This document shows, one piece after another, positions 35,680-46,220 of a stretch of 50,264 bases of DNA (positions are counted from its first letter, which is position 1; each line of letters opens with the position of its first letter). The DNA is from Alphaproteobacteria bacterium (GTDB lineage Bacteria; Pseudomonadota; Alphaproteobacteria; Rhodospirillales; Magnetospirillaceae). Location: assembly GCA_021325215.1 (NCBI GenBank), contig JAJPHO010000116.1:1-50264 (forward strand), read 5' to 3'. Position numbers and translations under genes: made by a program. The notes beneath the pieces are model-generated. The model saw only the letters and a program-made list of their open reading frames with translations, made no database searches and was not told where the DNA came from.

Positions 35680-36852
35680 TTAGTCCGAACTTTTCATGCG
35701 GCTGACAAAGTGGGAGATCGGGGCATAGATGCCGGAAACGGCACGCGCGCCGATCAGCATTCCGACATGGCCGCCCTCGACGATCAGGCGTCGTCCGTTG
35801 GTCAGCGCGTCGGCCAGCGGCAAGGCGGATTCGGCCGGTACGATGCGGTCGCGCGACGGCACCACCACCAAGGCCGGGTGCTTCAGTTTGCGCGGCTCGA
35901 CCGTCTGGCCGGCCACCTGCCAGAGATTGCGTCCGGGCAGATTATCGCCATACCAGCCGAAGAATGTCTCCCGCGTCACCTTGGCGGTCAGCGGGACGCA
36001 GTCGTTGGCCCAATCCTCCAGCGCGGTGAAGCGCCGGGCCGCCGCGGAAGTCTGCTTCACATGGCGGAACTGGCGGAATTTGCGTTCGACCGCGCCGGGG
36101 TCCTGCAGCGCGAACAGCATCTGCAGCGCGTCGCCGGGCAATTCGCCCATCTGGCCGAGCATCCGCTCCACCGGTTCGCGCAGGGTCTGCAGCGGCGCGG
36201 CGGCCAGACAATAAGGGCGGTGAAAATCCCACGGCACCGCCATCAGTACATGGCCCAGCACGTCGGCGGGGCGCAGCGCCGATAGCGCCACGGTCAGCAA
36301 TCCGCCCATGCAATAGCCCAGCAAGGCCGGACGGCCGGCGCGGGCGGTCACTGCGTCCAGCATGCCGGACAGACGGTCCGCCACATAATCGTCGAGTCCG
36401 AAATCGCGCTCCTCGGGGCCCGGCTCGTCCCAATCGACCAGATACGGACGCAGGCCCTTGGCCCGCAGATGCCGGACCAGGCTGCGCTTCGGCGTCAGAT
36501 CGAGCACATAAGAGCGGTTGACCAGCGAGGGCACCACCAGCACCGGCGTGCCCGCGGCACCCGGCTCGGAATAATCGAGCAGCCGCGTGGTGCCGCGCCG
36601 CCAGATCTCGGGCATCGGTTCCAGTGTCCGGCTATAGGGATGATCGCGATAGGCCTCGATGCCGGCCAGGAAATCGTCGACGCGGCGGACCGTCTCTTCA
36701 GCCAGCGCTTTTTGAAACCCGGCCGGATCGGCGCTGTTTATCGCCGCCCGCAGCTCGTTTTCCTCGGCCGACCATGGCCTGCTCCATCCGGGCGAGCCGC
36801 TCTTCCAGGTCGGCAACGCGCTCAAGGAGGACAGCAAGCTGGCCGCCTGCAT
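35680..36852 (-). CDS. phaC: PHA synthase, PhaC-like (class III-like)
   Basis: 390 residues as drawn. The hydrolase core reads TPVLVVPSLVNRSYVLDLT, RPYLVDWDEPGPEERDFGL, and the PhaC-type nucleophile box GYCMGG with Cys181. SRDRIVPAESALPLADAL and EGGHVGMLIG carry the catalytic Asp and His. The short length fits the two-subunit class III/IV synthases. The product would polymerise R-3-hydroxyacyl-CoA. The start is uncertain: ATG 36850-36852 lies 155 bp inside the preceding PhaE-like gene in another frame, and no ATG or GTG is available further on before residue 80. A PHA-binding hydrolase is an alternative. The gene is near phbAB, same strand. Confidence 0.8.
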   Translation of the reverse strand: MQAASLLSSLSALPTWKSGSPGWSRPWSAEENELRAAINSADPAGFQKALAEETVRRVDDFLAGIEAYRDHPYSRTLEPMPEIWRRGTTRLLDYSEPGAAGTPVLVVPSLVNRSYVLDLTPKRSLVRHLRAKGLRPYLVDWDEPGPEERDFGLDDYVADRLSGMLDAVTARAGRPALLGYCMGGLLTVALSALRPADVLGHVLMAVPWDFHRPYCLAAAPLQTLREPVERMLGQMGELPGDALQMLFALQDPGAVERKFRQFRHVKQTSAAARRFTALEDWANDCVPLTAKVTRETFFGWYGDNLPGRNLWQVAGQTVEPRKLKHPALVVVPSRDRIVPAESALPLADALTNGRRLIVEGGHVGMLIGARAVSGIYAPISHFVSRMKSSD

Positions 36853-37081
36853 CGTCAGATGGAACGGCAGAGGCCGCGGCCCCTGCCGGCTGCGCTGCTG
36901 TTCTATCGCCGCCTCCCTGCTGGAATTGCTGCGCCGCCTCGTCCCAGCGCTCTCTGATCATGCCGAAGCTTTTCGCCATCAGCTCGGACAGCCCCGGATC
37001 GCCGGCCATTTGCGCGACCTGATCCTGCCAGAGGTCGAGATAGCGCGCGGCAAGGCGCTGGAGATCGGGATCGTCGGTCAT
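36698..37081 (-). CDS. Small coiled-coil protein, probable PHA synthase partner (PhaE-like)
   Basis: 127 residues. MTDDPDLQRLAARYLDLWQD and DPGLSELMAKSFGMIRERW resemble the N-terminal and helical parts of class III PhaE proteins (YL.LW..Q); a Pro/Ala linker is followed by the coiled coil AVLLERVADLEERLARMEQ and a basic tail. It lies directly upstream of the PhaC-like gene and overlaps it by 155 bp out of frame. PhaE and PhaC form one synthase complex in class III. The similarity is partial, so this is a context-aided call. ATG 37079-37081 is seven bases after the TPR gene. Confidence 0.6.
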   Translation of the reverse strand: MTDDPDLQRLAARYLDLWQDQVAQMAGDPGLSELMAKSFGMIRERWDEAAQQFQQGGGDRTAAQPAGAAASAVPSDDAGGQLAVLLERVADLEERLARMEQAMVGRGKRAAGGDKQRRSGRVSKSAG

Positions 37082-37088
37082 TCGCGAA

Positions 37089-38522
37089 CTATATCCGAGC
37101 CGCGATCCGCTCGCCAAGCGACGCCGCGACCTCGGCGATCACCGGCGCCCAATCGCCCGGCACGGTCTGGCGGAACACCCGCGCCGCCGGATACCAGGGC
37201 GAGTCGGCGCGGTCGCGCATCCAGCGCCAGCAACCGTCATGGCGGGACAAAACCCAGACCGGCTTGCCCAGCGCGCCGGCCAGATGCGCGACCGAGGTAT
37301 CCACCGTGATCACCAGATCGAGCGCCTCGATGATGGCTGCGGTGTCGGCGAAATCGGCCACGCCCTCCATCACGCCCATCGTTCCCGGCAAAGGCGGCGC
37401 GCCAAATTGCAAACTGACGAAGCTGGCGCCCGGCGTCGCCAGCAGCGGCGCGAAATCGGTCGGATCGACACGGCGGCGGCGGTCCATCTCGGTGATCTGA
37501 AAGCGCGAGACCCGCAGCTCGCCGGCCCAGACCAGCCCGACCTTGAGACCCGGAAGCGGGGCGAACCGCCGCCGCCAGCGCGACACCGCATCCGGATCGG
37601 CGGCGATATAAGGCCCTTGGGCCGGAACCTCGTCGAGCCCGAGCAGCACCGGCACGTCCATCATCGGCAGGTGCGCATCGAGCGGCGGCAATTCCTCGCC
37701 TTGGGCCAGCACCGGACCGATGCCGGGTACCGTGCGGGCCACGCGCACCAAAGCGTCGGGCACGACCAGGACGGTTTCGCGGCCGCTTTGCCGCAGCAAG
37801 GGAACATAGCGCAGGAACTGTATCGCATCGCCCAATCCCTGGTCGTTCCAGAGCAAAAGACTGCGCTCGCCGCCGCGCATTTCGGCAAGACCGGCGGGCG
37901 CGGCGACGGCATCCGGGAACCGGCGGCGCGCGGAGAACCCCCGAAACCCTTTCTGCCAGCGCCCATCCATCAGCAGGCAGGTGCCCAGCGAAAATTCGGC
38001 CACCGGATCGCCCGGCGCCAATGTCAGGGCCGTCTCGAAACAGGCTTCCGCCGCGGCAAGGTCTCCCGCCGTATAGAGGCTGATCCCGAGGCTGATCCAG
38101 CCGGGTGAGAAAGCCGGATGGGAATCCGTGAGACGTCTGGCGCTGGCCATCGCCCGGTCATAGGCGAGGAGACGCCGCTGCAGATAGCCGAGCCGCAGCA
38201 AAGGCAGCGGTTCGGCGCAGCCGGCCAGCAGCTCTTCCGCCTCTGACGCACGGCCGAGCTGTTCGAGCAGCGCCGCCTGCTCCAGCCGCAATCCGATATC
38301 CGAGGGACAGCTCCGCAGCCCGCGCTCGACAAGGGCCAGCGCCTGGCTCTTGCCGCCCATCGCCGCCCAGGTCAGCGCCAGGGCCAGCACCACGTCGCAA
38401 TCGCCGGGATAGGCCTGGAACAGCGCGCCGAGGATCTGCATCGCAGCCGGAAAATCGCCCTCGTTCCGATGGGTTTCGGCCTTCGCGATCCGGGCGCTGA
38501 TGACGGTTTTTTGTGCAGTCAT
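37089..38522 (-). CDS. TPR protein with GT-B (heptosyltransferase-like) domain
   Basis: 477 residues. The N-terminal ~200 residues form TPR repeats (GDFPAAMQILGALFQAYPGD; LGRASEAEELL; AGDLAAAEACFETALTLAPG). The C-terminal ~270 residues look like family 9 glycosyltransferases: LLWNDQGLGDAIQFLRYVPL, LKVGLVWAGELRVS, and LVITVDTSVAHLAGALGKPV. Such proteins are widespread and may glycosylate surface or secreted proteins, but acceptors are unknown. No signal peptide. ATG 38520-38522 is chosen; one four codons earlier is possible. It is upstream of and close to the PhaE/PhaC-like pair. Confidence 0.8.
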   Translation of the reverse strand: MTAQKTVISARIAKAETHRNEGDFPAAMQILGALFQAYPGDCDVVLALALTWAAMGGKSQALALVERGLRSCPSDIGLRLEQAALLEQLGRASEAEELLAGCAEPLPLLRLGYLQRRLLAYDRAMASARRLTDSHPAFSPGWISLGISLYTAGDLAAAEACFETALTLAPGDPVAEFSLGTCLLMDGRWQKGFRGFSARRRFPDAVAAPAGLAEMRGGERSLLLWNDQGLGDAIQFLRYVPLLRQSGRETVLVVPDALVRVARTVPGIGPVLAQGEELPPLDAHLPMMDVPVLLGLDEVPAQGPYIAADPDAVSRWRRRFAPLPGLKVGLVWAGELRVSRFQITEMDRRRRVDPTDFAPLLATPGASFVSLQFGAPPLPGTMGVMEGVADFADTAAIIEALDLVITVDTSVAHLAGALGKPVWVLSRHDGCWRWMRDRADSPWYPAARVFRQTVPGDWAPVIAEVAASLGERIAARI

Positions 38523-38646
38523 GCTGCGCAGCATAAATCAGGCCCGTCTTCTGTGCAGCGCAAGATAATCGTTGCAGGTTGCCATAAAGTCGTAAAAACT
38601 CTTCGCAACCAATCGGTCACTTCGCGAATAGGACGCTGCAAACCAG

Positions 38647-39234
38647 ATGTCGAACGCCGCCAGCCCGATCACCATCAAGAAATACGCCAATCGCCGCCTG
38701 TACAACACGGCGACCAGCAGTTACGTCACTCTTGACCATCTCTGTCAGATGGTGAAGGACAATGAAGACTTCGTGGTCTATGACGCCAAGACCGGCGAGG
38801 ATATTACTCGCTCGGTCCTGACTCAGATCATCGTCGAGGAAGAAGCCAAGGGCGGCCAGAACCTGCTGCCGATCCCCTTCCTGCGCCAGCTGATCGGTTT
38901 CTACGGAGACCAGCTGGGCGGCCTGGTGCCGAAATATCTCGAACATTCGATGCAGGCCTTCCACCATCATGAAGCGCAGATGCGGCAATATATGCAGCAT
39001 GCCTTCGACGGCCTGTTCCCCTTCAATGCGCTGGAAGAGGTCAATAAGCAGAACGTCGCCTTCTTCGAGAATGCGATGAAGATGTTCGCCCCCTTCTATA
39101 GCGGCGGCGCCGAGAGCATGAAGGCGGCGGCCAGCGCGTCCGAGGCCACCATCGACGCGCTGCAGACCAAGCTGGCCGAGGTGCAGGATCAGCTGACCAA
39201 GCTGACCACGCCGCCGAAGGCTCCTAAGAAGTAA
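38647..39234 (+). CDS. phaR: Polyhydroxyalkanoate synthesis repressor PhaR
   Basis: 195 residues. PITIKKYANRRLYNTATSSY and VTLDHLCQMVKDNEDFVVYD are the PHB/PHA accumulation regulator DNA-binding domain; EDITRSVLTQIIVEEEAKGG links to a second conserved segment (IPFLRQLIGFYGDQL). The C-terminus is Ala-rich and helical. PhaR binds PHA granules and represses phasin and other PHA genes when no polymer is present. It converges with queG by 11 bp of overlap. Confidence 0.94.
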   Translation: MSNAASPITIKKYANRRLYNTATSSYVTLDHLCQMVKDNEDFVVYDAKTGEDITRSVLTQIIVEEEAKGGQNLLPIPFLRQLIGFYGDQLGGLVPKYLEHSMQAFHHHEAQMRQYMQHAFDGLFPFNALEEVNKQNVAFFENAMKMFAPFYSGGAESMKAAASASEATIDALQTKLAEVQDQLTKLTTPPKAPKK

Positions 39235-40258
39235 GACGCATCCAGGCCCACTCGGCCATTTTCGCGACCACCGGCGACGGGTCCTGTTTCAGGCCCGCCG
39301 CTATTTCCGCCCAATCGCTCCGCCCGCTATTGCCGATGGCGATCAGCACATTGCGGACAAAACGATCCCGGCCGATCCGCTTGATCGGCGAGCCGGAAAA
39401 GATCGCGCGGAAATCCGCGTCGTCGAGCGCAGCCAATTCCAGCAAACGGGGCGCCAGCAATTCGGCGCGCGGAAGATAGGATTCTTCCTGGGTGGGCGAG
39501 GCGAATTTGTTCCACGGACAGGCGGCCAGGCAATCGTCGCAGCCATAGATGCGGTTGCCGAATGCCGGCAGCAGCGCCTCGTCGATAGGACCCTTATGCT
39601 CGATGGTCAGATAGGCGATGCAGCGGCGCGGCTCGATCCGGCCATCCTCCAGCGCGTTGGTCGGGCAGGAGGTTTCGCAGGCCCGGCACGAGCCGCAATG
39701 ATCCTTTTCCGGTGCGTCGGGAACCAGTTCCAGCGACGTGAACAAGCCGCCCAGGAACAGCCAGGAGCCGAACCGCCGGGAGACGAGGTTGGTATGCCGC
39801 CCCTGCCAGCCGAGGCCGGCGCGCGCCGCCAGCGGCTTTTCCATCACCGGAGCGGTGTCGACGAAGGAGCGGGCATCGCCGCCATGGGTTTCGACGATCC
39901 AGCGGCCCAACTGCTTCAGCCGCTTCTTGATGGTGTCGTGGTAATCCTTGCCGCGCGCATAGACGCTGATATTGCCGCGGTCTTCCGGCAGCGGCCCGAC
40001 CAGCGCCGGGCCGTAATTGTCGGCCACCATGATGACGCTGCGCGCTTCGGCCCATTGCGCCCTGGGGCTGGCGCGACGGTCGGCGGTGCCTTCCATCCAG
40101 CCCATCTCGCCATGGCGGCCATCGGCCAGATAGGCGGCCAGATCCTCGGCGACGCCGGCCACATCCTCGGCGCCGGTGATGCGCACATCGGCGAAACCAA
40201 GCGCGAGCGCCTGGTCCTTGATCGATCGGGTCAGGGCTTTTGGATCAGCCGCGGCCAC
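39224..40258 (-). CDS. queG: Epoxyqueuosine reductase
   Basis: 344 residues. Cobalamin-dependent reductase with two ferredoxin-like clusters: [16 protein letters not shown] and [34 protein letters not shown] at the start, [14 protein letters not shown] and [11 protein letters not shown] are typical of QueG. It converts epoxyqueuosine to queuosine in the wobble base of certain tRNAs. The GTG start (40256-40258) overlaps the queF stop by 14 bp. Last gene of queA-tgt-queF-queG. Confidence 0.95.
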   Translation of the reverse strand: MAAADPKALTRSIKDQALALGFADVRITGAEDVAGVAEDLAAYLADGRHGEMGWMEGTADRRASPRAQWAEARSVIMVADNYGPALVGPLPEDRGNISVYARGKDYHDTIKKRLKQLGRWIVETHGGDARSFVDTAPVMEKPLAARAGLGWQGRHTNLVSRRFGSWLFLGGLFTSLELVPDAPEKDHCGSCRACETSCPTNALEDGRIEPRRCIAYLTIEHKGPIDEALLPAFGNRIYGCDDCLAACPWNKFASPTQEESYLPRAELLAPRLLELAALDDADFRAIFSGSPIKRIGRDRFVRNVLIAIGNSGRSDWAEIAAGLKQDPSPVVAKMAEWAWMRLTS

Positions 40259-40706
40259 GATAGGAAGCGACTCCCTGGTCGGGCAGCCACAGCGCGGCAG
40301 GAGGAGCGCCGGTCTGCCAGAACACGTCGATCGGAATGCCGCCGCGCGGATACCAATAGCCGCCGATGCGCAGCCAGGTCGGATTCATCGCCGCGACCAG
40401 GCGCTTGCCGATCGAGACGGTGCAATCCTCGTGGAAGGCGCCGTGATTGCGGAAGCTGGCCAAGAACAGCTTCAGGGATTTGCTCTCGACCAGCAGCTCG
40501 TTCGGCACGTAATCGATGACGATATGAGCGAAGTCGGGTTGGCCGGTGATCGGGCACAGCGAGGTGAATTCGGGCGCGGCGAAGCGCACCAGATAAAGCT
40601 CGCCGGCCTGCGGATTGGGCACGGTCTCCAGCACCGCCTGTTCCGGCGAGGCGGCGATCTCGGACTTCTGGCCCAGCTGCGTCAGATGCTGCAAATGATC
40701 GCTCAT
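40245..40706 (-). CDS. queF: NADPH-dependent 7-cyano-7-deazaguanine reductase
   Basis: 153 residues, the short unimodular QueF. The catalytic Cys is in [20 protein letters not shown] and the QueF motif [20 protein letters not shown] is intact, with the Glu of the substrate pocket. It reduces preQ0 to preQ1. It lies seven bases after tgt in the queuosine cluster. Confidence 0.95.
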   Translation of the reverse strand: MSDHLQHLTQLGQKSEIAASPEQAVLETVPNPQAGELYLVRFAAPEFTSLCPITGQPDFAHIVIDYVPNELLVESKSLKLFLASFRNHGAFHEDCTVSIGKRLVAAMNPTWLRIGGYWYPRGGIPIDVFWQTGAPPAALWLPDQGVASYRGRG

Positions 40707-40713
40707 GGCGTCC

Positions 40714-42003
<1,290 letters not shown>

Positions 42004-42020
<17 letters not shown>

Positions 42021-43041
42021 GGCGCTCCAGCAGACAGGCGTCGCCATAGGAATAAAAGCGATAGCCGGCTTTCTTCGCGTGTGCATAGGCCGCCTGCATG
42101 CGCTCAAGCCCGGCGAAGGCCGAGACCAGCATGAACAGGGTCGAGCGCGGCAGGTGGAAATTGGTCATCATCAGATCGACGGCGCGAAATCGATAACCAG
42201 GCGTAATGAATATGTCGGTGCGGCCGCGATAGGCCGATACGGTGCCGTCTTCGGCGGCGGCGCTTTCCAGCAGCCGGGTCGAAGTGGACCCAACCGCAAG
42301 GACCCGTCCACCCGCCGCCCGCGTGCGATTGACCAGGGCGGCGGCCTCTTCCGAGATCTCGCCCCATTCCGAATGCATCTTGTGATCGGCGGTGTCGTCC
42401 GCCGTCACCGGCAGGAAGGTACCGGCGCCGACATGCAGGGTCAGCGTCACGCGCTGCACACCCTTGGCGTCGAGGCGGGCCAGCAGATCGGGGGTGAAAT
42501 GCAGACCGGCGGTCGGCGCCGCCACCGCGCCGGGACGGGCGGCGAACATGGTCTGATAATCGTTGCGGTCATCCGCGCCCGCATCACGCTTTATATAAGG
42601 AGGCAGCGGCATACGGCCATAGCGGTCGAGCGCCGCCATCAGGGCGTCGCCCTTCTGCTCGAAGCGCAGGGTCACTTCACCACCGTCGCCGCGCGCGACC
42701 ATCTCGGCGGAGAAATCGTCGCCGAACACCACCTGGTCGCCCGGCTTCAATTTCTTGGCGGGACGGGCGAAGGCGCTCCAATCGCCTTGGGCATCGGGCT
42801 CCAGCAGGGTGATCTCGACCTTGGCCTCGCCGCGCTTGCCCAGCAGTCGGGCGGGAATCACCTTGGTGTCGTTGCTGACCAGCAGATCGCCCGGGCGCAG
42901 GAAATCCGGCAGGTCGCGCACGATCGAATCGGCAAGCCCCTGCGCCCCGACATGCAGCAGGCGGGCGGAGTCGCGCGGGTGCGCCGGCTCTAGCGCAATC
43001 AGCTCGCGCGGGAGGTCGAAATCGAAATTATCCACATTCAT
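42004..43041 (-). CDS. queA: S-adenosylmethionine:tRNA ribosyltransferase-isomerase
   Basis: 345 residues. [79 protein letters not shown] and [19 protein letters not shown] are the QueA signature series. It transfers a modified ribosyl group from SAM to preQ1 in tRNA, giving epoxyqueuosine. First gene of queA-tgt-queF-queG; its start overlaps the end of the YdjC-like gene by 4 bp. Confidence 0.96.
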
Positions 43042-43904
43042 GGGGCGGCGGTTTGCCCGGAATCTGCGCCCCAGTCAATCGGAAAGCCGGGAAGCGCCAA
43101 TTCGAAGCCCGCTTCGGCCAGCTGGGCCGGGAAATCCTGGCTCATCAGAAAGGCCCATTCCCGCTCGCGCGGATCGGTCAGCGTGTCGACCGTCCGCAGC
43201 GCGTCGTCGACATGGCCGGGATGGACCATCATGGCATGACCGTCGCCGGCATCGGCCAGCATGGTGCGAAAATATCCCGCCAGGTCTCCGGCCGCATAAT
43301 CGTAGAATCCGGAGAACCCTCGGTTACTGCGCAAATGCCTGTTTCGGGCGGCTTTCGAGGCCGCCCGCGACAGGATCGAGATGACGCCCGCCTTGAAGGC
43401 CTGGCCCCGCCGGCCGAGCCTGAAATCGCAGCAGTCGCGCAGCCAGGTGCGCGACGGATTCAGCCGGCGCCCGAACACCTCCTGCACCACCTGCCAGACA
43501 CCATTGAGGACATGGACATGCTGATGGCCGTCGATGAAATCGGGCGGCGCACCGAAATGCTGCTCGAAGCGGTCGAGTTGGCGCTCCAGCTCGTCGGACA
43601 CTTCCTGGCGCGGGATCGATCCGGTGACACTGGCCAGCACCAGCTTGCCGACCGGCGGCAGCTGGCCATGGGGCGCCAGGGTCTTCAGCGCGCCTAGCGG
43701 ACGCTGATCGGAAAGCGTAAAATGCAGCCCGACCGCGATCCGGGAATGAAGATCGCGCAGGGCCGCAGCTTCGGCGGGCCAGGAGTCCATCGTCGCCATC
43801 ACGCCGGTCCCGGTCAGACGCCCGGCCGCCGCCAATTCACGGATACCCGCGCTGACCGCGGGGGAAATGGCGTAATCGTCGGCGACCAAAATCAAGCGGG
43901 GCAT
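43038..43904 (-). CDS. YdjC/ChbG-family deacetylase (HpnK-like)
   Basis: 288 residues. [20 protein letters not shown] has the metal Asp pair; [28 protein letters not shown] and MVHPGHVDD supply the histidines of this carbohydrate deacetylase family. Members deacetylate chito-oligosaccharides; hopanoid clusters contain the HpnK relative. The exact substrate is not evident. ATG 43902-43904 is chosen for the conserved start; the frame is open 34 codons upstream. It overlaps queA by 4 bp and is divergent from the exporter. Confidence 0.83.
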   Translation of the reverse strand: MPRLILVADDYAISPAVSAGIRELAAAGRLTGTGVMATMDSWPAEAAALRDLHSRIAVGLHFTLSDQRPLGALKTLAPHGQLPPVGKLVLASVTGSIPRQEVSDELERQLDRFEQHFGAPPDFIDGHQHVHVLNGVWQVVQEVFGRRLNPSRTWLRDCCDFRLGRRGQAFKAGVISILSRAASKAARNRHLRSNRGFSGFYDYAAGDLAGYFRTMLADAGDGHAMMVHPGHVDDALRTVDTLTDPREREWAFLMSQDFPAQLAEAGFELALPGFPIDWGADSGQTAAP

Positions 43905-44021
43905 CCATCCTCCAACTGTGACTAACACGATGACTAAATGAATTCTTAGGGACTTGCCGTTATATCCGGTTTTCCGTGCGACAGGTCGGGAAGCGTCGCA
44001 CATCAACGGAAGTTAGTTGCG

Positions 44022-46220
44022 ATGACCGTGATTTCAACCAGTTCGGAACCGCTGGATTCCGCCAATCTTTCGGCCAATCCGTTCGCGAGTCCGCACATGG
44101 CGTCTCTGCGCGCTTTGTTCATGGTTGCGCTGCATAACGGCATCGAACTCTCCAACGACGTCTTTTCCTCCTATACCGGCGGGGACATCCCCGACTTCAT
44201 CCTTCAGGTCGCGCGCGACGTCGAACTGCGCGGCAAGATGCTGACCAACCGCAAATGGTCGGACCTGCTGCGCCTGGAATCGAGTTGTCCGTTCCTGGCC
44301 GAGATGCAGGGCGGCGCCTGGGCCGCCATCACCGGCACCCACCCCTTTCCCGACGGGCAACTGGGCATCGCCGTGATGGATGCGCAGATCGACGCGCAGG
44401 GAATAACGTTGCTCGAACGCGCGCATTTCCTGAGCAAGTGGACCGGGCGCATCATCCTCTGCAAGCGCGACATCAAGGTCACCGACGAGAAGCGCCCCTT
44501 CGGCTTCAGCTGGTTCCTGCCCGAGATCTACCGCAACCGGCGCTATCTGCGCGACGTGGCGATCGCGGCGATCATGTCGAACGTGCTCAGTTTCATGACG
44601 CCGCTCTTCTTCAATGTGATGATCGACAAGGTCATCCCGCATCACGCTTATAATTCGCTGATCGCCATCACGCTGATCTATATCGTGTGCGTGCTGTGCG
44701 ACGGCGCTTTCACCTTCCTGCGCAACAGCCTGATGCTAGTGGCCGGCAACAAGATCGACGCCCGCCTGGCCGAACGCACGTTCCAGCATTTGCTGCGCCT
44801 CCCGCTCAATTTCTTCGAGACGACCCAGGCCGGCGTGCTGGTCCGCAACATGCAGCAATCGGAAGGCGTGCGCCAATTCCTGACCGGCTCGCTGTTCCAG
44901 ACCATGCTCGATCTGATCGGCCTGCCGATCCTGCTGATCGGCCTGTCGACCTTCAGCGGCGTGCTGACCCTGGTGGTGTTCGGCTTCGCCTTCGCCATCG
45001 CCGCGCTGATCGGCATGCTGCTGCCGACCTTCCGCAAGCGGCTCGAACAGCTCTATCACGCCGAGAGCCTGCGCCAGGCCGATCTGGTCGAAACCGTCCA
45101 CGGCATCCGCGCCGTCAAGTCGCTCGGCCTCGAAAAACTGCGCAAGGCGGCCTGGGATACCAAGGTCGCCCAAGCGATCCGCCGCCGCTTCGCGGTCGGG
45201 CAATATGGCATCATCTGCTCGGTGATCGTCACCGCGCTGCAGAACCTGATGCAGCTTTCGATCCTCGCCGTCGGCTCGCTGCTGGTGTTCGAGGGGCACC
45301 TGACCCTCGGCGCCCTCATCGCCTTCAACATGCTGTCCGGCCGCGTCACCGGTCCGCTGGTGCAGATGGTGCATCTGATCAACGAATATCAGCAGACCGC
45401 CTTGTCGGTGAAGATGCTGCGCAGCGTGATGGACCGCGCGCCCGAACGCCCGGATGGACAGACCGGTCTTATGCCGATCATCACCGGCCAGATGGAAATC
45501 AGCGACGTCACCTTCTCCTATGGCCGCAACGCCGCCCCGGCCCTCGATCATCTGAACTTCACCATCGAGGAAGGAGAGATGATCGGCATCGTCGGGCGGT
45601 CGGGCTCGGGCAAGACCACGCTGACCCGGCTGATCCAGGGCATCGAGACCGCCCAGCACGGCATGATCAAGCTGAACGGGGTCGACATCCGGCATGTCGA
45701 CCTGGCCCATCTGCGCCGCAGCATCGGCGTTGTCCTGCAGGACAACATCCTGTTCCGCGGCACCATCCGCGACAATATCGCCGCGGCGCGTCCGGAAGCG
45801 TCGTTCGAACAGGTCCAGCGCGCCGCCCGCCTGGCCGGCGCCGACGAATTCATCGAACGCCTGCCGATGTCCTACGATACGCCGGTCGAAGAAAGCGCCA
45901 CCAATTTCTCGGGCGGCCAGAAGCAGCGCATCGCCATTGCCCGCGCTTTGCTGCCGTCGCCGCGTCTGCTGATCTTCGATGAGGCGACCAGCGCCCTCGA
46001 CCCCGAGAGCGAAGCGATCGTGCAGCAGAATCTGGAAAGCATCTCGCGCAACCGCACGACCGTCATCGTTTCGCACCGCCTGTCCTCGCTGGTCGATTGC
46101 GACAAGATCCTGGTGCTCGAACGCGGCGTCGCCATCGACTACGCGCCGCATTCGGTGCTGGTCGAGCGCTGCGACATCTACCGCCAATTGTGGCAGACCC
46201 AGACGAGGCATGTGGGATGA
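44022..46220 (+). CDS. Type I secretion ABC exporter (HlyB/PrtD family)
   Basis: 732 residues. The N-terminal ~150 residues resemble the C39-like domain of HlyB-type exporters but lack the catalytic Cys, so they would bind, not cut, the substrate. The six-helix membrane domain spans about 175-460 (MTPLFFNVMIDKVIPHHAYN; LPLNFFETTQAGVLV). The ATPase has Walker A GRSGSGKT at 525-532, signature FSGGQKQR at 629-636, and Walker B LLIFDEATSALD with Asp653-Glu654. Exporters of this type secrete RTX proteins, adhesins and S-layer proteins in one step. The stop overlaps the fusion-protein start (ATGA). The substrate is probably the repeat protein downstream. Confidence 0.93.
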   Translation: MTVISTSSEPLDSANLSANPFASPHMASLRALFMVALHNGIELSNDVFSSYTGGDIPDFILQVARDVELRGKMLTNRKWSDLLRLESSCPFLAEMQGGAWAAITGTHPFPDGQLGIAVMDAQIDAQGITLLERAHFLSKWTGRIILCKRDIKVTDEKRPFGFSWFLPEIYRNRRYLRDVAIAAIMSNVLSFMTPLFFNVMIDKVIPHHAYNSLIAITLIYIVCVLCDGAFTFLRNSLMLVAGNKIDARLAERTFQHLLRLPLNFFETTQAGVLVRNMQQSEGVRQFLTGSLFQTMLDLIGLPILLIGLSTFSGVLTLVVFGFAFAIAALIGMLLPTFRKRLEQLYHAESLRQADLVETVHGIRAVKSLGLEKLRKAAWDTKVAQAIRRRFAVGQYGIICSVIVTALQNLMQLSILAVGSLLVFEGHLTLGALIAFNMLSGRVTGPLVQMVHLINEYQQTALSVKMLRSVMDRAPERPDGQTGLMPIITGQMEISDVTFSYGRNAAPALDHLNFTIEEGEMIGIVGRSGSGKTTLTRLIQGIETAQHGMIKLNGVDIRHVDLAHLRRSIGVVLQDNILFRGTIRDNIAAARPEASFEQVQRAARLAGADEFIERLPMSYDTPVEESATNFSGGQKQRIAIARALLPSPRLLIFDEATSALDPESEAIVQQNLESISRNRTTVIVSHRLSSLVDCDKILVLERGVAIDYAPHSVLVERCDIYRQLWQTQTRHVG

